Source: Phaeodactylibacter sp. (lineage in GTDB: Bacteria > Bacteroidota > Bacteroidia > Chitinophagales > Saprospiraceae). Taken from it: a stretch of 64,000 bases of DNA. Where the stretch lies: the NCBI RefSeq assembly GCF_022763345.1, contig NZ_JALEGS010000020.1, positions 1-64,000 of the forward strand, in the 5' to 3' direction. The notes beneath the pieces were generated by a model that saw nothing but the letters and a program-made list of their open reading frames with translations, was not told the origin of the DNA and ran no database searches. Below are positions 1-7,677 of the stretch, piece after piece; positions within the stretch are counted from its first letter, which is position 1; each line of letters begins with the position of its first letter. Made by a program: the position numbers and the translations under genes.

Positions 1-44
1 CGCCGATGGTACTACGAAAGTGGGAGAGTAGGTCGCTGCCAGCT
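1..44 (+). rRNA. rrf: 5S ribosomal RNA, 3' end (partial)
   Basis: The first 44 bases carry the conserved 3' half of bacterial 5S rRNA, including the GGGAGAGTAGGTCG stretch of the helix IV/V region and the closing helix I strand. The 5' part lies outside the window. A terminator hairpin follows at once, so this is the end of an rRNA operon read on the plus strand. Confidence 0.85.
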
Positions 45-53
45 CAAATTAGC

Positions 54-94
54 AGAAGCCCCGTTGCAGAATACCGCAGCGGGGCTTTCTGGTT
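54..94 (+). terminator. Terminator of the rRNA operon
   Basis: AGAAGCCCCG and CGGGGCTTTCT form a GC-rich stem with a short loop, followed by a T-rich run. It sits ten bases after the 5S end, where an intrinsic terminator is expected. Confidence 0.8.
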
Positions 95-110
95 TTATAG
101 CCCAGCCACC

Positions 111-151
111 CAACCGGGCTGCCATGGCACTACTGCCCGGAAGCCCGGTTG
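111..151. repeat. Inverted repeat downstream of rrn terminator
   Basis: CAACCGGGCT (111-120) and AGCCCGGTTG (142-151) are perfect 10-bp inverted arms around a 21-base loop. It may be a second back-up terminator of the rRNA operon; no T-run follows. Confidence 0.5.
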
Positions 152-478
152 CCGTTGAAGGCAATCTTTAGTACAGATTAGCACTCGGCGTTTGCCAATC
201 AAAGCCCTTTCTTGTATATTCAACGCGACATAGAAGGTAAAGGAGTATTAGGGCTCACGTAGCATAATGCTCCAATACTTGAATAGATGCTCCCTTCATT
301 TGTTAATTGCACATTTATCTTTACCGGGTACTCCATAGGCTGAAACGTTAAAGTTTGTATCTGTTCAGCATTTAGGAGTAACTTATTACTGAAACTTACG
401 TCCCAATAATTCCTCAAAGGGAGTGTTGCGGGCAGTGTAAAAAACAAGTACCCCTTGGAAAACACTTGCAATAAGGAG
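152..478. other. Intergenic region before the sigma factor
   Basis: No convincing gene is seen between the rRNA hairpins and the sigma factor. A TTTG (191-194) lies 20 bases before TATATTCA (215-222), a weak match to the Bacteroidota TTTG/TANNTTTG promoter. It would read toward the sigma factor with a leader of about 250 bases. Confidence 0.4.
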
Positions 479-1036
479 ATGAAGGACTTGAAGGTCATTC
501 ATAGTTATCTCGAAACGCAGGCCGCTGCTTGCTTCAAGGTGCTTTATGATCGTTATGTCGGTAAGATCTATGCCAAGTGCATATCAATGCTGAAGGATGA
601 GGCGATGGCCCAGGATGCAACTCAGGAAATCTTTACAAAAGTGTTCCTCAACTTGTCGAGGTTTAAGGAGCAATCAAGGTTTTCGACTTGGGTTTATTCT
701 ATCACCTACAATTATTGCATCGATTACCTGCGCCGGAAAAAGAAGCAAAAGGACCTGTTCTCTGATGAGTTGGAGCAGGCCCCTGACCTGGCAGAAGAAG
801 AGGTATCAGATAAAATCATTTTTGAAATAGAACTGGATCAGCTGGAGCGGGTCCTGCAGGAAATACCAGACAGCGACCGTATGGTGCTTTTGATGAAGTA
901 TCAGGACCGTATGTCTATCAAAGAAATCGCAGACATAATCGGCAAAACCGAAAGTGCAGTGAAAATGAAAATCAAACGGGCAAAAGCCAAAGCTCAACAA
1001 ACGAGGGAGGCTTTGTTCCCCCAACCCATAATGTAG
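479..1036 (+). CDS. ECF-type RNA polymerase sigma factor
   Basis: Predicted sigma-70 family extracytoplasmic-function factor. It would direct core RNA polymerase to a small regulon. The N-terminal half carries region 2 (DATQEIFTKVFLNL, then FSTWVYSITYNYCIDYLRR, the -10 recognition helix). The C-terminal part carries region 4 with the helix-turn-helix MSIKEIADIIGKTESAVKMK. About 185 residues from ATG 479 is normal for the family. An alternative TTG at 455 in frame would add eight residues; AAGGAG touches ATG 479 with no spacing, so neither start has a good Shine-Dalgarno. A 101-residue gene starts five bases after the stop, in the place where anti-sigma factors often sit, but it has no membrane segment. 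Confidence 0.88.
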   Translation: MKDLKVIHSYLETQAAACFKVLYDRYVGKIYAKCISMLKDEAMAQDATQEIFTKVFLNLSRFKEQSRFSTWVYSITYNYCIDYLRRKKKQKDLFSDELEQAPDLAEEEVSDKIIFEIELDQLERVLQEIPDSDRMVLLMKYQDRMSIKEIADIIGKTESAVKMKIKRAKAKAQQTREALFPQPIM

Positions 1037-1040
1037 TGGC

Positions 1041-1346
1041 ATGGAAGAAGGACCGAACAATTTCGAACGGCTTTTAGAGCGGCAGGCGCAGGCGATTCGC
1101 CCTGATGTACAGGAGCGGACGGAGCAGGGATTGTTCCAAACTTTCGAATCACTCCGCTTGGTGGGGCAATTGCTGGATGTATTTGTGCCCAAAATGGTCG
1201 ATGTTCTGGTTGTGGCAGCAGGAGGAGACGCTAACACAAAGCCAGTTACTGCCGGACCGGAGACCATAAACCGAAAAGGTCCGGCTGCACCTCCGGATAG
1301 TCAGGGGCCCTCACTGCCGGAAGGTGGCCTGGATGAAATCAGATAA
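1041..1346 (+). CDS. Small hypothetical protein coupled to the sigma factor
   Basis: Unrecognised 101-residue protein starting five bases after the sigma factor stop, so probably cotranscribed. The first 55 residues are charged and predicted helical, with a hydrophobic patch LLDVFVPKMVDVLVVAAGG. The last 40 residues are Pro/Gly-rich and probably disordered. No signal peptide and no convincing transmembrane helix, unlike typical membrane anti-sigma factors. Position suggests a modulator of the sigma factor, which is inference only. Confidence 0.6.
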   Translation: MEEGPNNFERLLERQAQAIRPDVQERTEQGLFQTFESLRLVGQLLDVFVPKMVDVLVVAAGGDANTKPVTAGPETINRKGPAAPPDSQGPSLPEGGLDEIR

Positions 1347-1369
1347 CCAATAATTCAAAACATTCCACC

Positions 1370-2203
1370 GTGGACACGACCAACTTTAACCTGTGGAAAA
1401 TTCTTGAACAATTACTGGCGGGCTTTGCTGCCGTAGTTCCTAATTTGCTCGGCGCATTCGCCGTATTAATCATCGGGCTGATCGTGTCCAAAATGTCACG
1501 GCGGCTGGTCCGTAAGATGTTGCAAACCATCGGTGCAGACCGTCTTGCCGAGCGTCTGAATGAGATTGAGCTACTTAGCAATAACAACATACGCCTCATA
1601 CCCAGTAAGCTGTTATCCACAGTCGTCTACTATTTTTTGCTATTCATTTTCGTGGTGGCAGCGACAGATATCCTCAACATGGAGGTCATCTCCGTGCTCG
1701 TTGGCGATATCCTCAACTACGTACCGGTTGTGATTTCTGCCTTAGCCGTTTTGGTGATTGGACTGTTCATCAGTGATTTTCTAAAGAATATTGTCAAAAC
1801 CACTTGTGACTCACTGGCCATTCCGGCCGCCGGGCTGATTTCGAATATTGTATTTTATTTTCTGTTCCTCAATGTCGTTATGATTGCCCTGGCGCAGGCT
1901 AAGATCGATACCGGCTTTATCCAGGACAACCTGTCTATCATTTTGGCAGGCATCGTGTTTGCTTTTGCTATTGGCTACGGATTTGCCTCCCGGAATATAG
2001 TGGCCAACTTTCTGGCCTCTTTCTACAATAAAGGCAAAGTCAGTATTGGCGATAATGTAGAAATAGATGGGGTAGCCGGGAAAGTTATTGCCATGGATAG
2101 CAGTACCATTACACTCGATGCTAAAGACCGCCGGGTCATTATACCATTAAGCAAACTAACAGATAAGAACATCGCTATCCTGAAGTCTGATGCCCCGGCC
2201 TAG
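1370..2203 (+). CDS. Mechanosensitive channel family (MscS-like) membrane protein
   Basis: Predicted 277-residue inner-membrane protein with about five hydrophobic segments (roughly residues 15-45, 80-102, 110-133, 148-172 and 180-203). After them comes a small beta domain with GKVSIGDNVEIDGVAGKV and the closing hydrophilic tail. This is the layout of the conserved TM-helix/MscS-like family: pore helix rich in Gly and Ala (FAIGYGFASRNIVANFLA) then the MscS beta domain. It probably opens under membrane tension to release solutes. The start is GTG. Its stop TAG and that of the convergent lysozyme share the four-base palindrome CTAG at 2200-2203. Confidence 0.85.
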   Translation: MDTTNFNLWKILEQLLAGFAAVVPNLLGAFAVLIIGLIVSKMSRRLVRKMLQTIGADRLAERLNEIELLSNNNIRLIPSKLLSTVVYYFLLFIFVVAATDILNMEVISVLVGDILNYVPVVISALAVLVIGLFISDFLKNIVKTTCDSLAIPAAGLISNIVFYFLFLNVVMIALAQAKIDTGFIQDNLSIILAGIVFAFAIGYGFASRNIVANFLASFYNKGKVSIGDNVEIDGVAGKVIAMDSSTITLDAKDRRVIIPLSKLTDKNIAILKSDAPA

Positions 2204-2919
2204 CGCTGTGCCATTTCTGATAGCACCGGAGCAGGGAAGTAACACAGACTGTCCAATTTTTCGATATCTCCCTGGAAGACATTAAAATCCACTGGTCCTT
2301 CTATACCCTGCAGGTTGCCACGGTTGCCGTATTGCCAAAATTGCCAGTCCCGGCCACAGGCAGGGCGGGGCTCCCGACGGCTGTACCGGGCAATCCATAA
2401 AGGGTACTCATCGAAGTGACCGGCCAGGTATTTATTATAAAACTTAAGGTTGGTATACAAAATGGGTTTGACACCATAGTGGATTTCGGAAAGGTAAAGC
2501 CAGGTAAGCACACTACTGACTAGTTTTACTTTGGACACGCCGTCCAGCACTTCTACATCCAACACTGGAGGAAGGTCGCCCGGCTCAATCTGTACAGCCG
2601 TCTGGAAGTTGAATGCCTGCTCATATACAGGAGTCTGAGGCCTGAAAAAATGGTAAGCCCCACGCCGGATGTTGACCGCTTTCATAGCAGCCCAGTTATC
2701 ACAAAATTGCGTGTCGATAAGGGTCATGCCCTCAGAAGCTTTAACAAAAGCAAACTGTACCCCCTGCTCTGCAACCGACTCCCAGTCAATCTCCGCCTGA
2801 TAATGGGAGACATCAATACCATGCACCTCGTAGCCGGGCATACGAGCGGTCTCCTGTTCACAACCGAACAGCAGAAAACTAAGACCAGCAATCGTAAAAA
2901 AGTAGCTTTTCAAGCCCAC
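2200..2919 (-). CDS. GH25-family lysozyme lipoprotein
   Basis: Predicted peptidoglycan muramidase of glycoside hydrolase family 25, exported as a lipoprotein. The signal peptide ends in the lipobox LLFGC near residue 20. Family landmarks follow in order: GIDVSHYQ (about 35), FAFVKASEG (about 57), RRGAYHFFRP (about 86), LDVEVLDG with the catalytic acidic pair (about 120), ILYTN (about 153) and a C-terminal WQFWQYG. 239 residues is usual for a single-domain GH25 enzyme. It probably acts on the cell wall from the periplasm or outer membrane. It ends tail to tail with the channel gene. Confidence 0.9.
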   Translation of the reverse strand: MGLKSYFFTIAGLSFLLFGCEQETARMPGYEVHGIDVSHYQAEIDWESVAEQGVQFAFVKASEGMTLIDTQFCDNWAAMKAVNIRRGAYHFFRPQTPVYEQAFNFQTAVQIEPGDLPPVLDVEVLDGVSKVKLVSSVLTWLYLSEIHYGVKPILYTNLKFYNKYLAGHFDEYPLWIARYSRREPRPACGRDWQFWQYGNRGNLQGIEGPVDFNVFQGDIEKLDSLCYFPAPVLSEMAQR

Positions 2920-3141
2920 CGTTTTCCTGCATTTAATGCCTAAAAATAAATAAAAGCCGGGGTACCTTGCAGATACCTGTACTAATATCGCTGATTAAAA
3001 GGTGCTTGTAAAGCCCTGGCAACCGCTTTAGTATTTTGATAACAGGCACAGTTTTCTTAAATACGGTGCGGGAGTTCAAAAAGATGCAGTAACAAAACTT
3101 AATTCACCGCACTTGTCGAGTGTTGGACAAAAATACCATTT

Positions 3142-4362
3142 ATGAACCTTCGTCAGTTGTTTTTGCAACATGTTGCCCAAACGAGCGCCTTCCCGTTGAT
3201 GCTGGAAATTGATTCTGCGCAGGGCATGTACTTGCACAATAAGGATGGCAAGACGTATCTTGACCTGATTGCAGGAATTGGGGTTAGTTGCCTAGGGCAT
3301 AAGCACCCGGCAGTGGTAGAGGCAATTAAAACACAGGCAGACCGCTATTTGCACACACTGGTGTACGGAGAGTTTGTCCTGGCACCTCAAGTTCAGCTGG
3401 CAGAGTTGCTGGCCAGGCAATTGCCGGATAATCTGGAAAGTGTGTACTTCGTTAATTCAGGCACGGAAGCCACCGAAGGAGCTATGAAATTGGCTAAGCG
3501 CTACACCGGGCGTGCAGAAATTATTTCCTGCAAAAAGGCCTACCACGGCAGTACACAGGGCGCCGCCAGCCTGATGTGGCCTAAAGATTTTACACAGGCA
3601 TTTCACCCTTTGCTGCCGGGTATTCGGCACATTGAATACAATTGCGAATCCTGCCTTCAAGACATCACTGCCCAAACCGCAGCAGTAGTGGTAGAGACCG
3701 TACAGGGAGAATGGGGCTTAAGGCCGCCCTCTGCAGGCTACCTCAAAAAACTGCGTCAGCGGTGCACCGAGGTGGGGGCTTTACTGATCTTTGATGAAAT
3801 ACAGGCAGGCTATGGCCGGACGGGCACGCTCTTCGCCTTTGAGCAGTATGACGTGGTACCTGATATCTTGCTACTAGCCAAAGGGATGGGAGGCGGTATG
3901 CCTATTGGGGCATTCGTAGCGAGCCGCGAAGTGATGCTGGCCCTTTCTGATAAACCAATTCTTGGGCACATCACTACCTTCGGAGGCCACCCGGTGAGCT
4001 GTGCTGCCGGGTTAGCAACCTTGCAAACGCTCCTTTCGACAGACTATATTCAACAGGTAAAGCAAAAAGAGGCGCTTTTTCTCGATTTGCTAAAACATCC
4101 GGGCATACGGGAAGTACGCAGTGCCGGCTTATGGATGGCAGTGGAAATGGTTGATTTTGATTTCATTCAGGCGGTCATCAAACGCTGCCTTGAAGCAGGG
4201 CTGCTGACGGATTGGTTTCTGTTTAATGACCGCTCCTTGCGCATCGCCCCGCCCCTCATCATTACGGAGGAGCAGATCCGATGGGCCTGTACGGTTATCC
4301 TGAACGCTGTGGAGCATACCTTTAATGCCCGAGGTCTTACTCGCTGGGATGTACTGAACTGA
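3142..4362 (+). CDS. Class III PLP-dependent aminotransferase
   Basis: Predicted pyridoxal-phosphate aminotransferase of the acetylornithine/ornithine/GABA group (fold type I, class III), 406 residues. SGTEA (106-110) binds the cofactor phosphate, FDEIQAGYGRTG (217-228) holds the Asp that contacts the PLP ring, and K247 in LLLAKGMGGGMPIG is the Schiff-base lysine. TTFGGHPVSCAAG is the distal phosphate loop. The amino donor cannot be named: no arginine-biosynthesis gene is nearby. The last 26 bases overlap the convergent transglycosylase gene. An unusually long 222-base gap precedes the start. Confidence 0.9.
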   Translation: MNLRQLFLQHVAQTSAFPLMLEIDSAQGMYLHNKDGKTYLDLIAGIGVSCLGHKHPAVVEAIKTQADRYLHTLVYGEFVLAPQVQLAELLARQLPDNLESVYFVNSGTEATEGAMKLAKRYTGRAEIISCKKAYHGSTQGAASLMWPKDFTQAFHPLLPGIRHIEYNCESCLQDITAQTAAVVVETVQGEWGLRPPSAGYLKKLRQRCTEVGALLIFDEIQAGYGRTGTLFAFEQYDVVPDILLLAKGMGGGMPIGAFVASREVMLALSDKPILGHITTFGGHPVSCAAGLATLQTLLSTDYIQQVKQKEALFLDLLKHPGIREVRSAGLWMAVEMVDFDFIQAVIKRCLEAGLLTDWFLFNDRSLRIAPPLIITEEQIRWACTVILNAVEHTFNARGLTRWDVLN

Positions 4363-5764
4363 GCAATTCCCAGGGAATCTTGACCACATCACCCGCCCGG
4401 AGTTTGGTGTCCGGAGTGGCACCGTTCATTTCCACGATATTATGGACGGGCACAGCCGGGAACTGATTGGAAAACTCAAGCAGACGCTGACGATTGCGCA
4501 TCACATAATAAGCAGGGACAGCCGGCAATTGTGGCTGGTAGGCATCGGGTAGCGAAAGGGCTGCCGGCATTGGTAAAGCAGGCAGCTGAGCCAGGTCTGG
4601 CACCCGTGGCATGGGCTTGAAGCGACGAATTTCCTTGGGATAGAAAACTTTCAGCTCCAGACCGGCACTCAGCGTGTCTGTCCGGAGTTGGTTCCAGGCA
4701 ATCAGCTGATGCACGGATACTTTGAGCCGCTCCGCAATTTCCGTAACTGACTCCTTCTGAGTCACGAAATAGACCGTTTGGTGATACTGATCGGGTATAG
4801 GCGGTAAGGCTTTTACAGGACTCCCGTCGAAAAAAGCATCCGCCAGGTGATCGGGGCGTTTGGCTTCCATGTAATCTTTAACGGCCTGCATGACCCGCTT
4901 GGGGAGGACAAGGAAATTTCCGGTAGGATCGTTCGGGATCAGGTCCCGTTTGTAAGCAGGGTTAAGCGTTTTAATCCGTTCAATGGAAAGCCCTGTTAAT
5001 TGTCCGATACGGTAAAAACTGATCGCATCGTATACCTTGATCGCTTCTGTGATTTGCAACTCTAAGTCAGGGTAGACGGGCTGAATATCATAGCTTTTGT
5101 AGTACTCCATCAGGTAAGTGGCAGCGATGAAGGCTGGCACGTAGTTCCGGGTTTCCCGTGGCATGTACCGGCGTATTTTCCAGAAGTTTTTGCTCCGGCC
5201 CCGCTTGATCGCACGGCTCACACGCCCTGAACCCCCGTTGTAAGCTGCAAGGGCAAGTGCCCAGTCGCCATACTTTTCGTAGGCTTTTTTCAGATAGTGG
5301 ATGGCGGCTTCCGTTGACTTGTGCGGGTCGCGGCGCTCGTCCACATAGTCGTTGACTTTCAGGCCGTAATCAGCAGCGGTGCCGGGCATGAATTGCCAAA
5401 GCCCTTCTGCGCCCACCGGGGAAATCGCATGCGGGTCAAGGGCAGACTCCACTACAGGAAGGTATTTAAGCTGCTGTGGCATATTGTACTTAGCCAAAAG
5501 CGCTTCAATGGTGGGGAAGTAAAGCACGGCTCTGCCGGTGACAAGCTCTGCCTTCCGGGCTTCCCGGCGGTAGAGATAGCCTCTGATGTAGGCACCAACG
5601 ATATTATTGTACTTTAACTCGAAGATGGGGTCTTCAATTTGTTCAAGGCGGTCGATAATGGTCGCCTCATCAAATTCGGGGGTACTGTCGGCATAAAGGG
5701 GCTGACAGGCAAGCACCAAGCTGACCAACAGCCCAAAGGACAGTTTAAAACACTGGGTTTTCAT
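4337..5764 (-). CDS. MltD-type lytic transglycosylase with LysM domains
   Basis: Predicted membrane-bound or periplasmic lytic murein transglycosylase, 475 residues. An N-terminal signal peptide (residues 1-25) contains a Cys at 20. The SLT domain shows YLPVVESALDPHAIS with the catalytic Glu near residue 106, GAEGLWQFMPGTA (118-130) and ALAAYNGGSGRV (171-182). LysM peptidoglycan-binding domains lie near residues 330-376 and 424-468. It would cleave glycan strands to form anhydromuropeptides during wall growth. A TAATTTTG -7 candidate (plus-strand 5822-5829) would give a leader of about 50 bases. It overlaps the aminotransferase 3' end by 26 bases. Confidence 0.92.
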   Translation of the reverse strand: MKTQCFKLSFGLLVSLVLACQPLYADSTPEFDEATIIDRLEQIEDPIFELKYNNIVGAYIRGYLYRREARKAELVTGRAVLYFPTIEALLAKYNMPQQLKYLPVVESALDPHAISPVGAEGLWQFMPGTAADYGLKVNDYVDERRDPHKSTEAAIHYLKKAYEKYGDWALALAAYNGGSGRVSRAIKRGRSKNFWKIRRYMPRETRNYVPAFIAATYLMEYYKSYDIQPVYPDLELQITEAIKVYDAISFYRIGQLTGLSIERIKTLNPAYKRDLIPNDPTGNFLVLPKRVMQAVKDYMEAKRPDHLADAFFDGSPVKALPPIPDQYHQTVYFVTQKESVTEIAERLKVSVHQLIAWNQLRTDTLSAGLELKVFYPKEIRRFKPMPRVPDLAQLPALPMPAALSLPDAYQPQLPAVPAYYVMRNRQRLLEFSNQFPAVPVHNIVEMNGATPDTKLRAGDVVKIPWELLSSVHPSE

Positions 5765-6047
5765 GGGTAGACATTATTGTGTGAACAGCACGGCAATTGG
5801 CCTCATGCGCTGTTTAGCTTCCAAAATTACGAAAAATTGGACAAGACAGGCTCCGCAAAATGTTAAGGCTGGGCTTATCCTCCAATATTGGATTGGAAAC
5901 CAGTGTGTTGAGTGGTGTCTTTTGCAGCTGTTTAACCGCCGTATGGGCTGTACGTTCAGTAAACTGAAGGGTTTCTTCCAGATTCTCCTTTGAGCAGGAG
6001 GGGGGATCCGGGAAGCAGCATGAGAATAGGGCGTTACAAATGAGCTG
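5765..6047. other. Intergenic region between mltD-like gene and XRE regulator
   Basis: Divergent promoters are expected here. The left part carries a -7-like element for the transglycosylase (5822-5829, minus strand). Open frames exist on both strands, but none looks like a known protein or has a good start. Confidence 0.4.
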
Positions 6048-6068
6048 TTTTGCGAAAATTCGCTAAAA
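6048..6068. promoter_or_regulatory. Operator-like inverted repeat over the XRE regulator promoter
   Basis: TTTTGCGAA, two bases, TTCGCTAAAA: the core GCGAA-AA-TTCGC has perfect 5-bp arms. It covers the TTTG -33 element, as expected for an autorepressor. Binding by the downstream regulator is inference from position. Confidence 0.55.
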
Positions 6069-6082
6069 AACTCCTATTTTTG
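6049..6082 (+). promoter_or_regulatory. Bacteroidota promoter of the XRE regulator
   Basis: TTTG (6049-6052), 22-base spacer, TATTTTTG (6075-6082) matches the TTTG/TANNTTTG consensus. The -7 element ends six bases before ATG 6089, so transcription should begin at or next to the start codon. This supports start 6089 over the upstream TTG at 6050. Confidence 0.65.
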
Positions 6083-6088
6083 GTGTCT

Positions 6089-7585
6089 ATGAGCAGTAAA
6101 ACCCAAAACGAGCGAATACTTTTCGGGCTGAAAGTGAAGCAATTGCGCCAGTCACAGGGCTTTTCCTTTGCAGCGCTTTCCAAAGCGTCAAAATTATCGG
6201 TCTCCTACCTCAATGAGATTGAAAAAGGAAAAAAGTACCCGAAGCCGGATAAAATTGAAACCCTGGCCGGCGCGCTCGGCGTGCCGGTAGCACAATTGAC
6301 CTCCTTTGAGTTGAGCAAAAGTATGGCTCCGGTTGGGGAGTTATTGCAATCCAATTTTCTGAATGAGCTGCCCCTGGACCTTTTCGGCATAGAGCTGTCA
6401 AAAGTAGTGGAGATCATTGCGAACGCACCAGTGCGGGTTGGGGCTTTTATTTCCACCCTCCTGGAATTGTCCAGAAATTATGCGCTCAAGGAGGAGAATT
6501 TTTACTTCGGGGCTCTACGGGCTTATCTGGAATTGCACAACAATTACTTCGAAGATCTGGAGGAGGAAGTGGACCGCTTCATAAAGTTGTACGAAATACC
6601 CGAAGCCCGGCCCATCCCCGAAGCTACGCTGCGCCAAATCCTGGAAGACCGCTTTCACTATGAAATCGTGGAAAATGGCCTTGATCCTTATCCGGAATTG
6701 AAACCACTGCGGTCCGTATTTATCAGCAAAGACAAAAAACTGCTGCTCAACCGAAAGCTCAGCCCCATGCAGCGGGCCTTTCAGTTCGGTAAGGAACTGG
6801 GCTTTGAAGTGTTGCAGCTGAAGGAAAGGGCGAGCACTTCTTCCCTGCTCAAAGGGCGGGTGTTTGAAGAGGTGATCAACCATTCCAAGGCTATTTACTT
6901 TTCTGTCGCCCTGCACATTCCGCACGATCCTATCATTGCGGATATGCAAGCCTTCTTTGCCCAGCCTAAATGGGATGGTGAGGCCTTCCTGAGTATCATG
7001 AAAAAGTACGAGGCGACGCCGGAAATGTTTTACCACCGCCTCACCAATATCCTGCCCCGATTCTTTGAAATGGGGAAACTATTTTTCCTGCGTTTCCTGC
7101 ATGATCCGGGAGAGGATGTATTTGAAATCGATAAAGAGCTCCACCTGAGCCGTCGCCACCACCCGCACGGCAATGGACTGTTCGAGCACTACTGCCGGCG
7201 CTGGGTGGCCTTGTCGTTGCTTAAAGACCTTTTTCAAATGCAGCGGGAGGGGAAATACGTCGACAACATAGTCCGTGCCCAGCGATCCAGGTATATCGGT
7301 ACGGCTGATGAGTACTTTTGCCTGACGATTGCCCGGCCGGCATACCCTTCACCCGATCAAAATGTCAGTGTAACGATAGGCATTCTGATTACCCCGGAGG
7401 TGAAAAAGCGGATTGCCTTTCTCGACGACCCGGCCATTCAGTTCAGGGAAGTCAACAAAACCTGCGAGCGTTGCCCGGTAGCAGACTGTACAGAGCGTGC
7501 CGCGGCTCCCAAGGTGGTCACCCGTCGGGAGAACCTGAAGCAGATTCAGGCCCGCCTGCAGGATCTGGAAGGGGCGGCGCACTGA
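6089..7585 (+). CDS. XRE-family regulator with ImmA/IrrE-like and ScfR-type C-terminal domains
   Basis: 498-residue transcription factor of the RamB/short-chain-acyl-responsive group. Residues 8-65 form an XRE helix-turn-helix (LKVKQLRQSQGFSFAALS, then SVSYLNEIEKGKKYPKP). The middle resembles the ImmA/IrrE peptidase-like domain but lacks HEXXH; the corresponding stretch reads QRAFQFGKELGFE, so it is probably a sensor and not a protease. The C-terminal domain ends with the Cys cluster CERCPVADCTERA, typical of this family. Known relatives control acetate or propionate metabolism genes; no such gene adjoins here, so the target is unknown. A palindrome over its own promoter suggests autoregulation. 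Confidence 0.85.
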   Translation: MSSKTQNERILFGLKVKQLRQSQGFSFAALSKASKLSVSYLNEIEKGKKYPKPDKIETLAGALGVPVAQLTSFELSKSMAPVGELLQSNFLNELPLDLFGIELSKVVEIIANAPVRVGAFISTLLELSRNYALKEENFYFGALRAYLELHNNYFEDLEEEVDRFIKLYEIPEARPIPEATLRQILEDRFHYEIVENGLDPYPELKPLRSVFISKDKKLLLNRKLSPMQRAFQFGKELGFEVLQLKERASTSSLLKGRVFEEVINHSKAIYFSVALHIPHDPIIADMQAFFAQPKWDGEAFLSIMKKYEATPEMFYHRLTNILPRFFEMGKLFFLRFLHDPGEDVFEIDKELHLSRRHHPHGNGLFEHYCRRWVALSLLKDLFQMQREGKYVDNIVRAQRSRYIGTADEYFCLTIARPAYPSPDQNVSVTIGILITPEVKKRIAFLDDPAIQFREVNKTCERCPVADCTERAAAPKVVTRRENLKQIQARLQDLEGAAH

Positions 7586-7677
7586 CATTCCCAATAGTAG
7601 ACCCCCGGTTTGCGGAACAATCCCTCAGGAATTCCCTATTTTCGCAACGTTGAATTACATAAAAATCCAATCCCGAT

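Noticed and set aside
220..498. Leftward 92-codon open frame over the sigma factor start
   Set aside because: It overlaps the conserved sigma gene and has no recognised motif or promoter; chance frame is likelier, although a decayed gene cannot be excluded.
5763..5993. Rightward 76-codon frame and a longer leftward stop-free frame between 5815 and 6059
   Set aside because: No domain, poor starts, and they cover the expected promoters of two flanking genes.
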